From Proteocatella sphenisci DSM 23131 (GTDB taxonomy: Bacteria > Bacillota > Clostridia > Peptostreptococcales > Filifactoraceae), in NCBI RefSeq assembly GCF_000423525.1, contig NZ_AUID01000013.1:16483-80482 (forward strand): a DNA stretch of 64,000 bases, given 5' to 3'. The position numbers were made by a program, and so were the translations under genes. This document shows positions 1-8,582 of this stretch, one piece after another. Within the stretch, counting starts at the first letter, position 1; every line of letters begins with the position of its first letter. Below the pieces are notes generated by a model. It ran no database searches. It was not told where the DNA came from and saw only the letters and a program-made list of their open reading frames with translations.

Positions 1-841
1 TTATATCGCCATTTGAAATATCAAATGCATATTTTAATGCGTTGGCTATTACAGGTGCTCCAGAAGCTCTTGATATGATAAGAATGTTTCTGTTGAAACC
101 TTCACCTATACCTGGTCCATATCCGTAACCTGAAACTTCATATTCTCCACCACTCATGAAAGAAGAGAACATCTTCATGAGTACATTTCCTGTAAGCGAA
201 TCAGTGACCATTACATCTGGAGTTCCAAGAAGCAGGTCGTTACCTCTCATTACTACTCCACCGTCACTTCTTTTTGATTCTGTGAAGTTTATATTGTAAC
301 CTTTATCTTTGATTTCTTTAAGGACTTTTTCAACCGTTCTGGCACCATCAAGGTTTAGTATCCCTACTTTAGGTTCTTCAATACCGATAGCTTTTGCAGC
401 AATTATGCCTCCAATAGTATTTTTTACCATTGCTTCAATTCTGTGTGGAGATGTAGTTCCAGTTGTAGTAGCAATAATCATCTCTTTTCCTTTAGATGGA
501 GTCATAACTCTTCCAACGGTTGATACTCCAATTGGGAAATTATAATGCATAGTTACACATGCACTTATTTCTCCAGAATCAAGTTTTTCTTCCATTATTT
601 TATACATCTCATCTTGACAATCTGTTTCATATGTCTCGAATCCTGTATTATTTTTCATTCCTATTAAAACTATATCCATGTTAGGATAAAGTTTTTTTGC
701 AAGTTTTGCGCCCTCAATAAGAGTCTCTTCTCCGTGTTCACTTCCAAGTGTTGTAAGTGCAACTTTCTTTTTCTGAGCAAAGCTTCCACTCTCAATGGCA
801 CTTGCAATTTCTTCAAATACCTTTGCGATTGTATTATTCAT
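1..841 (-). CDS. grdD: Glycine/sarcosine/betaine reductase component C, alpha subunit (partial)
   Basis: GrdD works with GrdC as protein C, which takes the carboxymethyl group from selenoprotein A and releases acetyl phosphate by phosphate attack. The 280 codons visible begin MNNTIAKVFEEIAS and run off the left edge of the window without a stop, so the C-terminal part is missing. The start is ATG at 841, preceded by a purine-rich AGGGGGG site. It lies 11 bp after the grdC stop, so the two are translationally close. Identity rests on the recognisable GrdD sequence and on being last in a grd operon; the phosphate acetyltransferase-like fold is family knowledge and was not checked here. Confidence 0.92.
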   Translation of the reverse strand, partial: MNNTIAKVFEEIASAIESGSFAQKKKVALTTLGSEHGEETLIEGAKLAKKLYPNMDIVLIGMKNNTGFETYETDCQDEMYKIMEEKLDSGEISACVTMHYNFPIGVSTVGRVMTPSKGKEMIIATTTGTTSPHRIEAMVKNTIGGIIAAKAIGIEEPKVGILNLDGARTVEKVLKEIKDKGYNINFTESKRSDGGVVMRGNDLLLGTPDVMVTDSLTGNVLMKMFSSFMSGGEYEVSGYGYGPGIGEGFNRNILIISRASGAPVIANALKYAFDISNGDI

Positions 842-852
842 CTCATGCCCCC

Positions 853-2388
853 CTATTCAGCAAGATTTTGAGCAAGTTTTCTCATTGCATCCGCGATTAG
901 AAGTTTTATTTTACCTTCGTCTATACCTTTTACGTCTTCTTCTATTCCCTTATTGCTTTCCATAACGAATGAAACTCCGTCAAACAGATTTGTCATTCTT
1001 CCAAGGAATAATGATCCTTTACCTACTACCATGACTTTTTCAAGATTTCCAGCTTTCATTTCATCTATTGCAAATCCTACAAATGGTACTCCTGACGGAA
1101 TATGACCTTGTGTTGGTGCAAATCCTGGCATTCCGTGTTTCTTTCCAAATTCTAAAAGCTGTGATTTTTCAAGCTCTCCTCTTTTTACTCCAAGAGCAGC
1201 TATCATTTTATAGTTTGCTTCTGGAACATCTCCTGCTCCTGCAAGTTTTGTTATATCTGGGTTTTGCATTTCTACTGAGTATTTATCTATGTCAGTTATT
1301 TTCAGATTTCCTTTGTCTAGAGGCATAGTAATAAGCGAAGTTATTACAGCCTGTGGAGATGATCCTGTTCCTACTGTATGTCTTCCAACAAGGTCAGTGT
1401 TAAGGAATGGAGATACTCCATCATCTTCTGAAACAAGTATAGCAAATCCACCAAGTACATCTTCAAGTACTGGTGCATCTTTTTTTATGTGGTCTTTTGC
1501 ATTCATTCCAAGTTTTGCTGTAGCTCCACCAGCTACTACCACTACATTTTTGTATACTCCAGCTTTTACAAGCGCTGCTGCAGATATAACAGAGTGAGCT
1601 GGCGCTGCACAGAATCCTCTAAGGTCTGATCCTGTAGCGTTTACAAATCCCGCACTTTCAGCTATAGCTTTAGCAAAGTTTCCTCCGCCTCTCTGGTTCA
1701 TATCTCCGCAGGCTTCTTCTGAACACTCAATTACGTATTCAATTTCTGATGGAGAAATTCCTGCATTTTTTATAAGATGCCTTGCAGCTAGAACACCGGA
1801 TGCCTTAACTACAAGGTTTTCAAACATTACATGCGATGTAAGGTTAAGGTCCACGTCATGAGCTCTTTTTACACATCCAACTAGTTTGCCTTCATGCTCA
1901 ATAGGCTCTGAATGTTCTTTATTAACAAGCATTTCTACAACTTCAAATTCTTCACCTGTCTTGAAACAAGCAAGATCTTGCTCTGTAAATATAGGATCTG
2001 CTTTGATTTTTTCAACTACCATTTGAGTAAATTCTTTTGTAAGCTTTACAAGATCAAAAGCATCAGATATCTTCATCATGGCGATAAACTCTGCCTGTGG
2101 CTGTATTTCACCATATTTTCCGTATCTTGATGCATTTTCCATTTTATGCTTGAACCATGGCTGTGAATAGTTTTCAAGCTCTTGAGGATGAAGATTTCCT
2201 ATATATGACTGATTTGGCAGGTATGAAACTACTTCATCGTAGCTTCTTATATGATTCTTAACTGCCTTGAGAAATTCTGAGTCTGGGTTTGATTTTATTT
2301 CCATCTGACATGTGGTTCCATTATTAACTATCATATCTGGCGTATGAACTAGTACATAACTTGCATTTTTCAGTACGGCTTTAGACAT
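853..2388 (-). CDS. grdC: Glycine/sarcosine/betaine reductase component C, beta subunit
   Basis: This is the large subunit of protein C (511 aa, usual length). With GrdD it forms the acetyl-phosphate-releasing complex that all substrate-specific glycine, sarcosine and betaine reductases share. The protein resembles ketoacyl synthase III/thiolase-fold enzymes. Around residues 220-270 it has an EEACGDMNQRGGGN segment followed by GSDLRGFCAAPAHSV, the second holding a conserved cysteine. It is separated from grdB by 79 bp containing a terminator-like hairpin, so its transcript level may be set apart from the upstream genes. The start has a GGAGG-like site a few bases upstream. Confidence 0.95.
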   Translation of the reverse strand: MSKAVLKNASYVLVHTPDMIVNNGTTCQMEIKSNPDSEFLKAVKNHIRSYDEVVSYLPNQSYIGNLHPQELENYSQPWFKHKMENASRYGKYGEIQPQAEFIAMMKISDAFDLVKLTKEFTQMVVEKIKADPIFTEQDLACFKTGEEFEVVEMLVNKEHSEPIEHEGKLVGCVKRAHDVDLNLTSHVMFENLVVKASGVLAARHLIKNAGISPSEIEYVIECSEEACGDMNQRGGGNFAKAIAESAGFVNATGSDLRGFCAAPAHSVISAAALVKAGVYKNVVVVAGGATAKLGMNAKDHIKKDAPVLEDVLGGFAILVSEDDGVSPFLNTDLVGRHTVGTGSSPQAVITSLITMPLDKGNLKITDIDKYSVEMQNPDITKLAGAGDVPEANYKMIAALGVKRGELEKSQLLEFGKKHGMPGFAPTQGHIPSGVPFVGFAIDEMKAGNLEKVMVVGKGSLFLGRMTNLFDGVSFVMESNKGIEEDVKGIDEGKIKLLIADAMRKLAQNLAE

Positions 2389-2406
2389 TTTTTATCCTCC
2401 ATTATG

Positions 2407-2451
2407 GTCTTATTATTAAAAATTAGATGGGCTTTATGTAGCCCATCTAAT
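2407..2451 (-). terminator. Hairpin between grdB and grdC
   Basis: On the minus strand an 11-bp stem (ATTAGATGGGC with GCCCATCTAAT) is followed by TTTTTAATAA. It sits inside the operon 16 bp after the grdB stop. It looks like an intrinsic terminator that may be partly read through, lowering grdCD relative to grdEAB. A role in mRNA stability is equally possible. Confidence 0.7.
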
Positions 2452-2467
2452 CCAATTTAATTTGTAA

Positions 2468-3778
2468 CTAGTCTTCAAATACTGTCTGAACGTGAACTTC
2501 TGTCTGTAGTGCTTTAAGTGCTCTAAGAACAAGTTTTCTTCTAAGTGCTTTTTCTTCTTTTGCATCCAGTGCAGGATTTCCAAGTGGATGAGGTATTGCT
2601 ATAGCTGGGATTATTCTGTTTGCTCCAACTGTCAGAGATATAGGTACTACTGTACACATGTGAACTACCGGGATTCCCGCTCTTTCTATCTCTTTTACCA
2701 TCGTTGCTCCGCAACGAGTACAAGTACCTCACGTAGATGTAAGTATTACTGCATCTACTTTTGCTGCAAGAAGGTCTTCTGCTATTGCTGCAGCGAATTT
2801 CTTAGAGCTTGCAACTGATGTTCCATTTCCTACTGTTGAGTAGAAATAATCATGAAGTTTTCCTATAACGCCTTCTTTTTCAAGATCTCTTAGAACGTCA
2901 ACTGGAATAACTCTGTCTGGGTCTTGATTTGCATAAACCGGGTCATGTCCACCGTGAGCAGTTTCATGATCAGCTTCTGTAAGATCATCGAATTTTGATA
3001 TATCATATTTTCCATATTTTTGAGCAGAAGATGATTCTATTCTGTCAGGATTTCCCTTAGGAACAATACCACCTGAAGTAACTATTGCAATTTTAGCCTT
3101 TGACATGTCAATTATAGGCTGATTTGGAGCTACTCTGTCAAATGTTGGCATTGGATACTCTGTAGTGAATTCTTCACCTTTAAGTTTAGCAACAAGCATT
3201 TCTACAGCTCTTGTAGCTCCTCTTTTTGCATCAAACATATTAACACGTATTCCTCTTTCGATGTAGCCGCCTTCTGCAGGTGACCCAAGGTCTTCGCCCT
3301 TAATAACTTTAAGTGCAAAACCTGCCAGCGCTGGAAGTGCTTTTCTCATTCCTGCAGCTGAATCTGAAGTTCTTACTATATATAGTTGTTTTCTAAATAC
3401 GTCTACACCTGGGTTTTCTTCGTACATTGCTGTTGCAACTTTAATTCCCAGTTCTTCTTGAACCATTGTAGCTACTGCGCCACAAGCCATTCCGTATCTT
3501 CCTGCATTAAATGCCGGTCCTGCTATTAGCATATCAGGGTTAGCCGATTTAATAAGTGCAAGTACCTGCTCTTTTGCAGTTTCAAGATTTTCATTGAAAT
3601 AAGAGTCTCCACAAACTACTGTTGCAACTATTTCAACTTCTTCTCCTAAATTCTTTTGAAGCTGTACACTTATTGGTGGCATACCTTCAAAAATGTGTGG
3701 TTCAGTTCCCGCTTTATCTTCTCCACCTATTCCAGCATAGAACTGGTTGATATAATGGACTACTCTCACTTTTCCCAT
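2468..3778 (-). CDS. grdB: Glycine reductase component B gamma subunit, selenoprotein (in-frame TGA)
   Basis: GrdB is the substrate-binding selenoprotein of glycine-specific protein B. It binds glycine with the pyruvoyl subunits from GrdE and passes a carboxymethyl group to GrdA. The gene is 436 codons if TGA at 2729-2731 is read as selenocysteine 350, the known family position. The frame stays open on both sides and reads TSTUGTCTRCGATM, the family UxxCxxC active site. Without recoding it would be split into 349- and 77-residue pieces. A hairpin starts 12 nt after the TGA. The ATG start is preceded by AGGAGGCT. The 38-bp gap to grdA fits one operon. Confidence 0.96.
2701..2717 (-). promoter_or_regulatory. 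SECIS-like hairpin downstream of the grdB TGA
   Basis: On the mRNA strand TCGTTGC-GGA-GCAACGA forms a perfect 7-bp stem with a 3-nt loop. It begins about 12 nt after the UGA at 2729-2731, inside the coding sequence. Bacterial SECIS elements lie directly downstream of the UGA, so position and stability fit. Clostridial SECIS sequences are poorly conserved, so recognition by SelB is inferred. Confidence 0.6.
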
Positions 3779-3816
3779 ATTATAGCCTCCTTAGTTATAT
3801 TGTATAACAACCGAAA

Positions 3817-4287
3817 TTAGAATTTACAGAATTCGCTTCTGATGCTTCTCATTTCTTCTACTATTTCATCAACATTCAGTACCATTTCCATCATGCCTAT
3901 CTGATCTTCAAATATATCTGCATCAACTGCATCTTTGAATTCAGACTCTACCACGTGGTATACTGCAAGACCTAGTGCTACTCCTGCTAAAGGACCTGCA
4001 AATGTTGGATCTCCGGCTGTTACTGTTTCAGCTGCTAAACCAGCAGACTCGGCTTCTGATGCACCTATAAATACCATTACGTTTTCTGCGCCAAACTCAT
4101 CGGCAGCATCTTTAACACGTTTTTGGTTTTCTAAGTCCATCGCCCCAGCAGCAGTTCAGACAAAGCATTCTGTAGATGAGTATATTACTTCTGCATCTTT
4201 TCCTTTTACACATTCTTCTATGGCAGGACCCGGAATTCCGTCACGGTCGCCAATGATTATTAGTTTTTTTCCTTCAAAAAAGCTCAT
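3817..4287 (-). CDS. grdA: Glycine reductase selenoprotein A (in-frame TGA)
   Basis: GrdA is the small carrier selenoprotein shared by glycine, sarcosine and betaine reductases. It carries the Se-carboxymethyl intermediate from protein B to protein C and is re-reduced by thioredoxin. With TGA at 4156-4158 read as selenocysteine, the product is 156 aa. It starts [17 protein letters not shown] and has the CFVU redox motif (Cys41, Sec44), both as known for the family. A conventional caller starts at the internal ATG at 4140 and loses the N-terminal 49 residues including the active site. The start at 4287 has a strong AGGAGG site about 4 bp upstream. It lies between grdE and grdB. Confidence 0.97.
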
Positions 4288-4336
4288 TGTGTTCCTCCTG
4301 TGATTTTTATTTTTATTTTTAGTGGTTATTTATTTA

Positions 4337-5623
4337 TTAGTATGTTCTTGCAGTTAGATGTCCAAATCCCACTTCACTTGTTGCTCCTGTTATAGCTTGA
4401 ATCTCAACTTCTAATGATCCGTCTTCTCTTATTGATCCAGCAAATCCTCCAGCTATATAATCAACAACATCTATGTGTCCTATTATCTTGTCAAGTTTTG
4501 GAAGTACTATAATCATGTTTGCGTTTCCGTTTGATATACAAGCATCTCCTGATGGATCAGAGTCAGCAAGTGACTGAGAAGCTCCGTCTCTACCAGCATA
4601 CTCATCAGTTACTATTACAGTTTTGATTCCTTTTGCAGATATCTTCTTACAGTTCATCATAAGGTCTGTATCTGGGTTACCAAATCCTTCTTCTGATATT
4701 ATAACTGCATCTAGTCCCATAAATTCTGCAAGTTTAGCTGACCAGTTTGAAGATCTCTCTTTGTCTGCAAGGTATACATTTTCGTTTGTTATTATAACTC
4801 CCATAAAGTTGTACTCTTTACCGTGAAGTTTGTAAAGGTCATGGATTATTGGGCTGTTCATATGAACATAAGTTGGGTTCTTGTCGCAAGCTGATACACA
4901 GTTTCCTGATACTATCGCTCCGTCCATTATTTCTGTTGGATATATTATTGTAGGAACTATTTTCTTGGCATCTACTCCATATACATATGTGTCATGAAGA
5001 AGTCCTTGAGTTTGAAGCATATACACATAAGCTACCTTTGGAAGATCTGGATACTGAGCCGCTTGCTCAAAAAGAGGTTTTGTCTCATATACAGTTACTT
5101 CATCTGGTGTTACAGTTTTTCCTGCTTCTCCAAGATATTTTGCAGCTTTGAATCCTACTATTCTTACAGCTTCTTCGTGTGCATGTTGAAGAAGTCCATC
5201 AACTGGTTCTGCTATTACAACCAGGTTGCATGTTTTTGAGAAAGGAGTATACTCCGCTCCTGGACCAGTCATATCGATAATTCCTTCTTGGAATCCAACA
5301 ATTTTTCCTGTAGTTACAACAGCTGCACCCTTAAGCACATTTGTTTTACCTTGTCCAACCACGTCAACTTTGCTTAGGAATCCTGGGAATATCCCACCGT
5401 TTCCTTCAACCTTAACTCTTGGTTCAATTACGTCTTTTACCGGTGTTATTCTTACACTGTCACCTGGCTTTACTATCTCTAAATCAATTGATTTTATATG
5501 CTCATCTACTGAAAGTAAGTTAACTAGCTCTTCTTTGTTAACATACAGCACTCCATTTTCAACCTTAGTTGTGTCAGCAAATTGTATGTCTTTTATGAAG
5601 ATATTTCCAACTTCTAAACGCAT
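4337..5623 (-). CDS. grdE: Glycine reductase component B alpha/beta proprotein (pyruvoyl precursor)
   Basis: This 428-aa proprotein is cleaved into the two smaller subunits of glycine-specific protein B. The cleavage creates a pyruvoyl group that forms a Schiff base with the amino group of glycine. The processing motif VSGNCVSACDKNPTY is intact. Cleavage between Asn241 and Cys242 matches the position known in the family. Cysteine-dependent pyruvoyl formation is family knowledge. The neighbouring GrdB-type subunit makes the complex glycine-specific rather than sarcosine- or betaine-specific. ATG start with a GGAGG-type site; 49 bp separate it from grdA. Confidence 0.96.
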   Translation of the reverse strand: MRLEVGNIFIKDIQFADTTKVENGVLYVNKEELVNLLSVDEHIKSIDLEIVKPGDSVRITPVKDVIEPRVKVEGNGGIFPGFLSKVDVVGQGKTNVLKGAAVVTTGKIVGFQEGIIDMTGPGAEYTPFSKTCNLVVIAEPVDGLLQHAHEEAVRIVGFKAAKYLGEAGKTVTPDEVTVYETKPLFEQAAQYPDLPKVAYVYMLQTQGLLHDTYVYGVDAKKIVPTIIYPTEIMDGAIVSGNCVSACDKNPTYVHMNSPIIHDLYKLHGKEYNFMGVIITNENVYLADKERSSNWSAKLAEFMGLDAVIISEEGFGNPDTDLMMNCKKISAKGIKTVIVTDEYAGRDGASQSLADSDPSGDACISNGNANMIIVLPKLDKIIGHIDVVDYIAGGFAGSIREDGSLEVEIQAITGATSEVGFGHLTARTY

Positions 5624-5685
5624 ATAGCCACCTCCTGGTTTCCCTTGATATATTTTTTATAGTTTATCTTAAAATACGTTTTTAA

Positions 5686-6003
5686 TTAAATGTATTTTTT
5701 GATCATTGCTTCGATGTTTGCAACAGTTGCATCATCTTTTGTAAGCTCATCGATTTTTGCGCCATCCTTGTATACTGCCATTGTTGGAAGTCCAAGAACT
5801 TTTTCTTTTATTGAAAGTCTTCTTGCTTTTGTTGAATCAAGCTTTCCAAATTTAATTTGAGATCCGTAAGTCTCAGAAAGTTTTTCTACATCAGGCATAA
5901 GAGCTTTACATGGCTCGCATCCTTCGCTCCAGAAATCTACGAATACATATCCTTCCGCTTGTAGCACTTCAGCTTCAAAGTTATCTTTGTCAAATATAAA
6001 CAT
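5686..6003 (-). CDS. trxA: Thioredoxin of the glycine reductase system
   Basis: A 105-aa thioredoxin that passes electrons from TrxB to the selenol/thiol centre of GrdA. The active site is GCEPC (Cys29, Cys32) instead of the usual WCGPC. The tryptophan is replaced by Gly and the inter-cysteine residues are Glu-Pro. Variant sites of this kind (GCxPC) are typical of thioredoxins encoded with glycine reductase. The cis-proline segment GLPTMAVYKDG is present. It lies between trxB and grdE in the operon, which supports a dedicated rather than general role. Preceded by a GGAGG-type site. Confidence 0.95.
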   Translation of the reverse strand: MFIFDKDNFEAEVLQAEGYVFVDFWSEGCEPCKALMPDVEKLSETYGSQIKFGKLDSTKARRLSIKEKVLGLPTMAVYKDGAKIDELTKDDATVANIEAMIKKYI

Positions 6004-6092
6004 TTTTTCCTCCTCAATTATAAAAAAAGTAATTTTTTTGTTGGCTTTATTATATTTAAAAATGAATTGTAATGATATACTAAAATGATATA

Positions 6093-7037
6093 CTAAAATT
6101 CATTTTCTTCGACATATTTTTCTGCCATAACTGCTGCAATTGCTCCATCAGCTGTAGCTGTAACAACTTGTCTAAGAAGTTTTTCTCTGCAGTCTCCTGC
6201 CACAAATACTCCTTCAAAGTTTGTTTTCATAAGCTCATCACCTATGATATATCCTTGCTTGCTTGTGTTAAGTTTTCCCTGGAAAACTTTTGTCTGAGGA
6301 TCATATCCTGTGAACACAAATATTCCAAATGTACCAAACTCTTCGTCTGCGTCATGTTGCTCTAGTTCTCCTGTTTTCACATTTTTGAAAACTACTGATT
6401 CAACAATTCCGTCTCCCTTAACCTCTTCTATTACCGTATCCCATTTAAATTCTATTTTAGGATTTGCCATTGCTTTTTCCTGAATTGATTTTGCAGCTCT
6501 AAGGGCATCTCTTCTGTGAACTATAGTAACTTTTGAAGCGAATTTTGTAAGGAACATTGCCTCTTCTACTGCTGAGTCCCCTCCTCCAACTACGAATACT
6601 TCCATATCTTCAAAGAATGCTCCGTCACAAGTCGCGCAATAAGAAACGCCTTTTCCTGTAAGTTCTTTTTCTCCTGGACATCCAAGTTTCTTTGGAGTCG
6701 CTCCTGTAGCTATTATAACTGATTTAGCTCTATACTCTTGTTTTTCACATTTAATTATTTTAACTTTGTTTTCAAAGTCAAAATCAATTACTGTGTCTTT
6801 TGTTCTTTCTGCTCCAAATTCCTCACATTGCTCAACCATTCTTGCAACAAGAGATGGTCCAGTTGCGTTTTCTATTGATCCTGGGTAGTTTGCAACTTCA
6901 TCTGTAGTCGCAATCTGTCCGCCTGTTTTGTCTTTTTCAATTATTAAAGTACTAAGTCTTGCTCTTGCCCCATAAAGTCCTGCTGAAAGTCCTGCTGGTC
7001 CTGCACCGATTATTATAAGATCATAAATTTTTGACAT
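6093..7037 (-). CDS. trxB: Thioredoxin reductase, FAD/NADPH-dependent
   Basis: A 314-aa low-molecular-weight thioredoxin reductase that reduces TrxA with NADPH. Visible motifs are the FAD-binding GAGPAG near residues 11-16, the redox-active CATC (Cys134, Cys137), the nucleotide-binding VVGGGDSA near residue 150 and the C-terminal AGDCREK. Length is normal. It is the second gene of the grd operon, 19 bp after grdX, so it is expected to be made together with TrxA and the reductase. Whether it also serves general thiol balance cannot be seen here. Confidence 0.95.
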   Translation of the reverse strand: MSKIYDLIIIGAGPAGLSAGLYGARARLSTLIIEKDKTGGQIATTDEVANYPGSIENATGPSLVARMVEQCEEFGAERTKDTVIDFDFENKVKIIKCEKQEYRAKSVIIATGATPKKLGCPGEKELTGKGVSYCATCDGAFFEDMEVFVVGGGDSAVEEAMFLTKFASKVTIVHRRDALRAAKSIQEKAMANPKIEFKWDTVIEEVKGDGIVESVVFKNVKTGELEQHDADEEFGTFGIFVFTGYDPQTKVFQGKLNTSKQGYIIGDELMKTNFEGVFVAGDCREKLLRQVVTATADGAIAAVMAEKYVEENEF

Positions 7038-7056
7038 TTCTTTTCCTCCTAAATTT

Positions 7057-7425
7057 TTATTTTATTAATGCATTTTTAATTAGGTCCAAATCAATAACTC
7101 TGAAATCATCTAGAATTCTTTCCACCCACATAGGTGTTTTTAAGTCATGCTGCAATTTTTCATAAACAGCTACAGCATTACCAATAAGTTCGAGTGAAAA
7201 TATATCCAATTCTGTCCCTTGTTCAATCGCTATTGATTTATAAGGTGTCTCATTTGGTTTTATGCTCCCAGACAAAGGATGTGTCAGTAGTTTGTAGTTT
7301 TTGTGAACATAATCTCTGACTTTGTAAAGCACTTCACCATATCCGCCTTCTACAAATTCTACTTGGTATTTGCTCATTGGTTCAAAAAACTCTTTTACAT
7401 TATTGTTGTTTGTTAATATAATCAT
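7057..7425 (-). CDS. grdX: GrdX family protein, first gene of the glycine reductase operon
   Basis: A 122-aa protein found at the start of glycine reductase operons. Its function is not established. It begins MIILTNNNNVKEFFEP and has no signal peptide, membrane segment or familiar catalytic motif, so it is likely cytoplasmic. It is preceded by the glycine riboswitch and its terminator, so its transcription depends on glycine. The name rests on operon position and size together with the recognisable sequence; no reaction is proposed. Confidence 0.85.
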   Translation of the reverse strand: MIILTNNNNVKEFFEPMSKYQVEFVEGGYGEVLYKVRDYVHKNYKLLTHPLSGSIKPNETPYKSIAIEQGTELDIFSLELIGNAVAVYEKLQHDLKTPMWVERILDDFRVIDLDLIKNALIK

Positions 7426-7487
7426 TTTTTACCATCCTATGCCTTAATTTTAATAATTTAATTCTCTGGTATAACGTTTTCCTAATA

Positions 7488-7522
7488 AGTAAAAAATGAG
7501 GGAATCTCGCCGAGATTCCCTC
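7488..7522 (-). terminator. Terminator of the riboswitch expression platform
   Basis: GAGGGAATCTC-GCC-GAGATTCCCTC (7498-7522) is a perfect 11-bp stem, followed on the minus strand by ATTTTTTACT. It lies between the glycine aptamer and grdX. Just upstream, CTCTG and CAGAG can form a competing stem that takes bases from the 5' arm, which suggests an anti-terminator. Confidence 0.88.
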
Positions 7523-7532
7523 TGTAGTACCA

Positions 7533-7640
7533 GAGTGTTGTCAGAATTAAGTCCTTTTACCTGAGAAATTCATTGAAAAATGGCATTTTTCAACTTGTCC
7601 CTTCGGTGACCCCGTGTGAGTACTCTCCCTAATCCGTCAT
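7533..7640 (-). ncRNA. Glycine riboswitch (gcvT element, single aptamer)
   Basis: The minus-strand transcript contains the recognisable glycine aptamer blocks in order: GGGAGAGT at about 7625-7632, then CACCGAAGGGACAAG at about 7594-7608, then TTTCTCAGGTAAAAGGAC at about 7551-7568. Only one aptamer is visible. The downstream terminator provides the expression platform. Glycine riboswitches usually activate genes of glycine use, so the likely logic is that glycine permits transcription of grdX-grdD. The direction of control is inferred. Confidence 0.9.
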
Positions 7641-7691
7641 TCAACCTTATAATTAAGTTTTATATTTCCTATGAATAATATCTATATTGAT

Positions 7692-7720
7692 ATTCTAATA
7701 TAAAAACAAAAAATTATCAA
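7692..7720 (-). promoter_or_regulatory. Sigma-A type promoter of the grd operon
   Basis: The minus strand reads TTGATA (7720-7715), a 17-bp spacer, then TAGAAT (7697-7692). Transcription would begin near 7685, about 45 nt before the riboswitch. Confidence 0.75.
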
Positions 7721-7756
7721 TACTTTTTTTCATAATTTTTCAACATTTTTTTATCA

Positions 7757-8227
7757 TCATCTCATTTCATCACTACCAAGCTGTCTTATTGCTTCATAAA
7801 CACCTATCGCCACTGAATTTGATAAATTCAAAGACCTTACTCTTTCTTCATTTACCATAGGAATTCGGATCATTTTTTCGGGATATTTTTCAAGTATCTC
7901 TTCTGAAAGTCCTTTTGTTTCCTTACCAAATATAAGATAACATTCATCTTCGTAGTTAACATCATAATGTTTTTTTGGTGACTTAGTTGAAAATAGATGG
8001 TAATCTGCATTTGGATTCTTACTTTCAAATTCTTCAAAATTCTCATAAAGCTTTATATTTACAAGATCAATGTAGTCTAACCCTGCTCTTTTCATTTGCT
8101 TTTCATCCATAGAAAAACCAAGAGGTTTTATCAAATGCAGCACTGCATTTGTACACGCGCATGTTCTAATTATATTTCCAGTATTTTGAGGAATTTCTGG
8201 CTCAACTAACACTATATTGATTGCCAT
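7757..8227 (-). CDS. trmL: tRNA (cytidine(34)-2'-O)-methyltransferase, SPOUT family
   Basis: A SPOUT-fold enzyme (156 aa) that 2'-O-methylates the wobble nucleotide of certain leucine tRNAs using S-adenosylmethionine. It shows the family N-terminus INIVLVEPEIPQNTGNIIRT, the LIFGKETKGL loop and a C-terminal RSLNLSNSVAI knot motif. A longer reading begins at an ATG at 8233, but that codon directly abuts the AGGAG site. The ATG at 8227 has the proper 6-bp spacing and matches the family start. It lies downstream of the rpmA terminator and so is probably transcribed separately. Confidence 0.92.
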   Translation of the reverse strand: MAINIVLVEPEIPQNTGNIIRTCACTNAVLHLIKPLGFSMDEKQMKRAGLDYIDLVNIKLYENFEEFESKNPNADYHLFSTKSPKKHYDVNYEDECYLIFGKETKGLSEEILEKYPEKMIRIPMVNEERVRSLNLSNSVAIGVYEAIRQLGSDEMR

Positions 8228-8265
8228 TAGCATCTCCTTTTTTTGAATTTTTTAATTTGTAAATT

Positions 8266-8293
8266 AAAAAAGAGCGCATGCGCACTCTTTTTT
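8266..8293 (-). terminator. Terminator downstream of rpmA
   Basis: A palindromic stem AAAAAAGAG...CTCTTTTTT with a GC-rich centre lies 7 bp after the rpmA stop. Both sides are T/A-rich, so it could work in either direction. It ends the rplU-prp-rpmA operon. Confidence 0.85.
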
Positions 8294-8299
8294 TTGTTA

Positions 8300-8581
8300 T
8301 TAAGCTGTATATATACTTACTTGTTTACGTTTTTTATCTTTTCTTTCAAACTTAACTACTCCGTCTATTAATGCAAACAGGGTGTCATCGCCACCTTTGC
8401 CAACATTAGTTCCTGGATGTATTTTAGTTCCTCTTTGTCTCATTAATATTGAACCCGCTGTTACAACTTCTCCGTCGGCTCTTTTAACGCCAAGTCTTTT
8501 TGACGCAGAGTCACGACCATTTCTTGAAGATCCAACTCCTTTTTTACTGGCAAAAAGTTGAAGATTAATTCTTATCATCAT
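8300..8581 (-). CDS. rpmA: 50S ribosomal protein L27 with cleavable N-terminal extension
   Basis: Ribosomal protein L27 (93 aa) lies near the peptidyl transferase centre. The sequence starts [20 protein letters not shown]. In Firmicutes the L27 N-terminus carries such an extension, cut after LQLFA by the protease Prp to expose the SKKG end that reaches the active site. The cleavage motif is intact and the protease gene lies immediately upstream. ATG start with a full AGGAGGTG site; either of two adjacent ATGs could be used. Confidence 0.97.
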   Translation of the reverse strand: MMIRINLQLFASKKGVGSSRNGRDSASKRLGVKRADGEVVTAGSILMRQRGTKIHPGTNVGKGGDDTLFALIDGVVKFERKDKKRKQVSIYTA

Positions 8582-8582
8582 A

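Noticed and set aside
2468..2701. Separate 77-aa gene downstream of a 349-aa gene
   Set aside because: The two pieces are one GrdB interrupted by the selenocysteine codon at 2729-2731.
3817..4140. GrdA as a 107-aa protein starting at the internal ATG
   Set aside because: That start has no proper ribosome site and loses the CFVU active site; reading TGA at 4156-4158 as selenocysteine restores the known 156-aa protein.
7488..7756. Tandem glycine riboswitch
   Set aside because: Only one set of aptamer blocks could be found between the promoter and the terminator.
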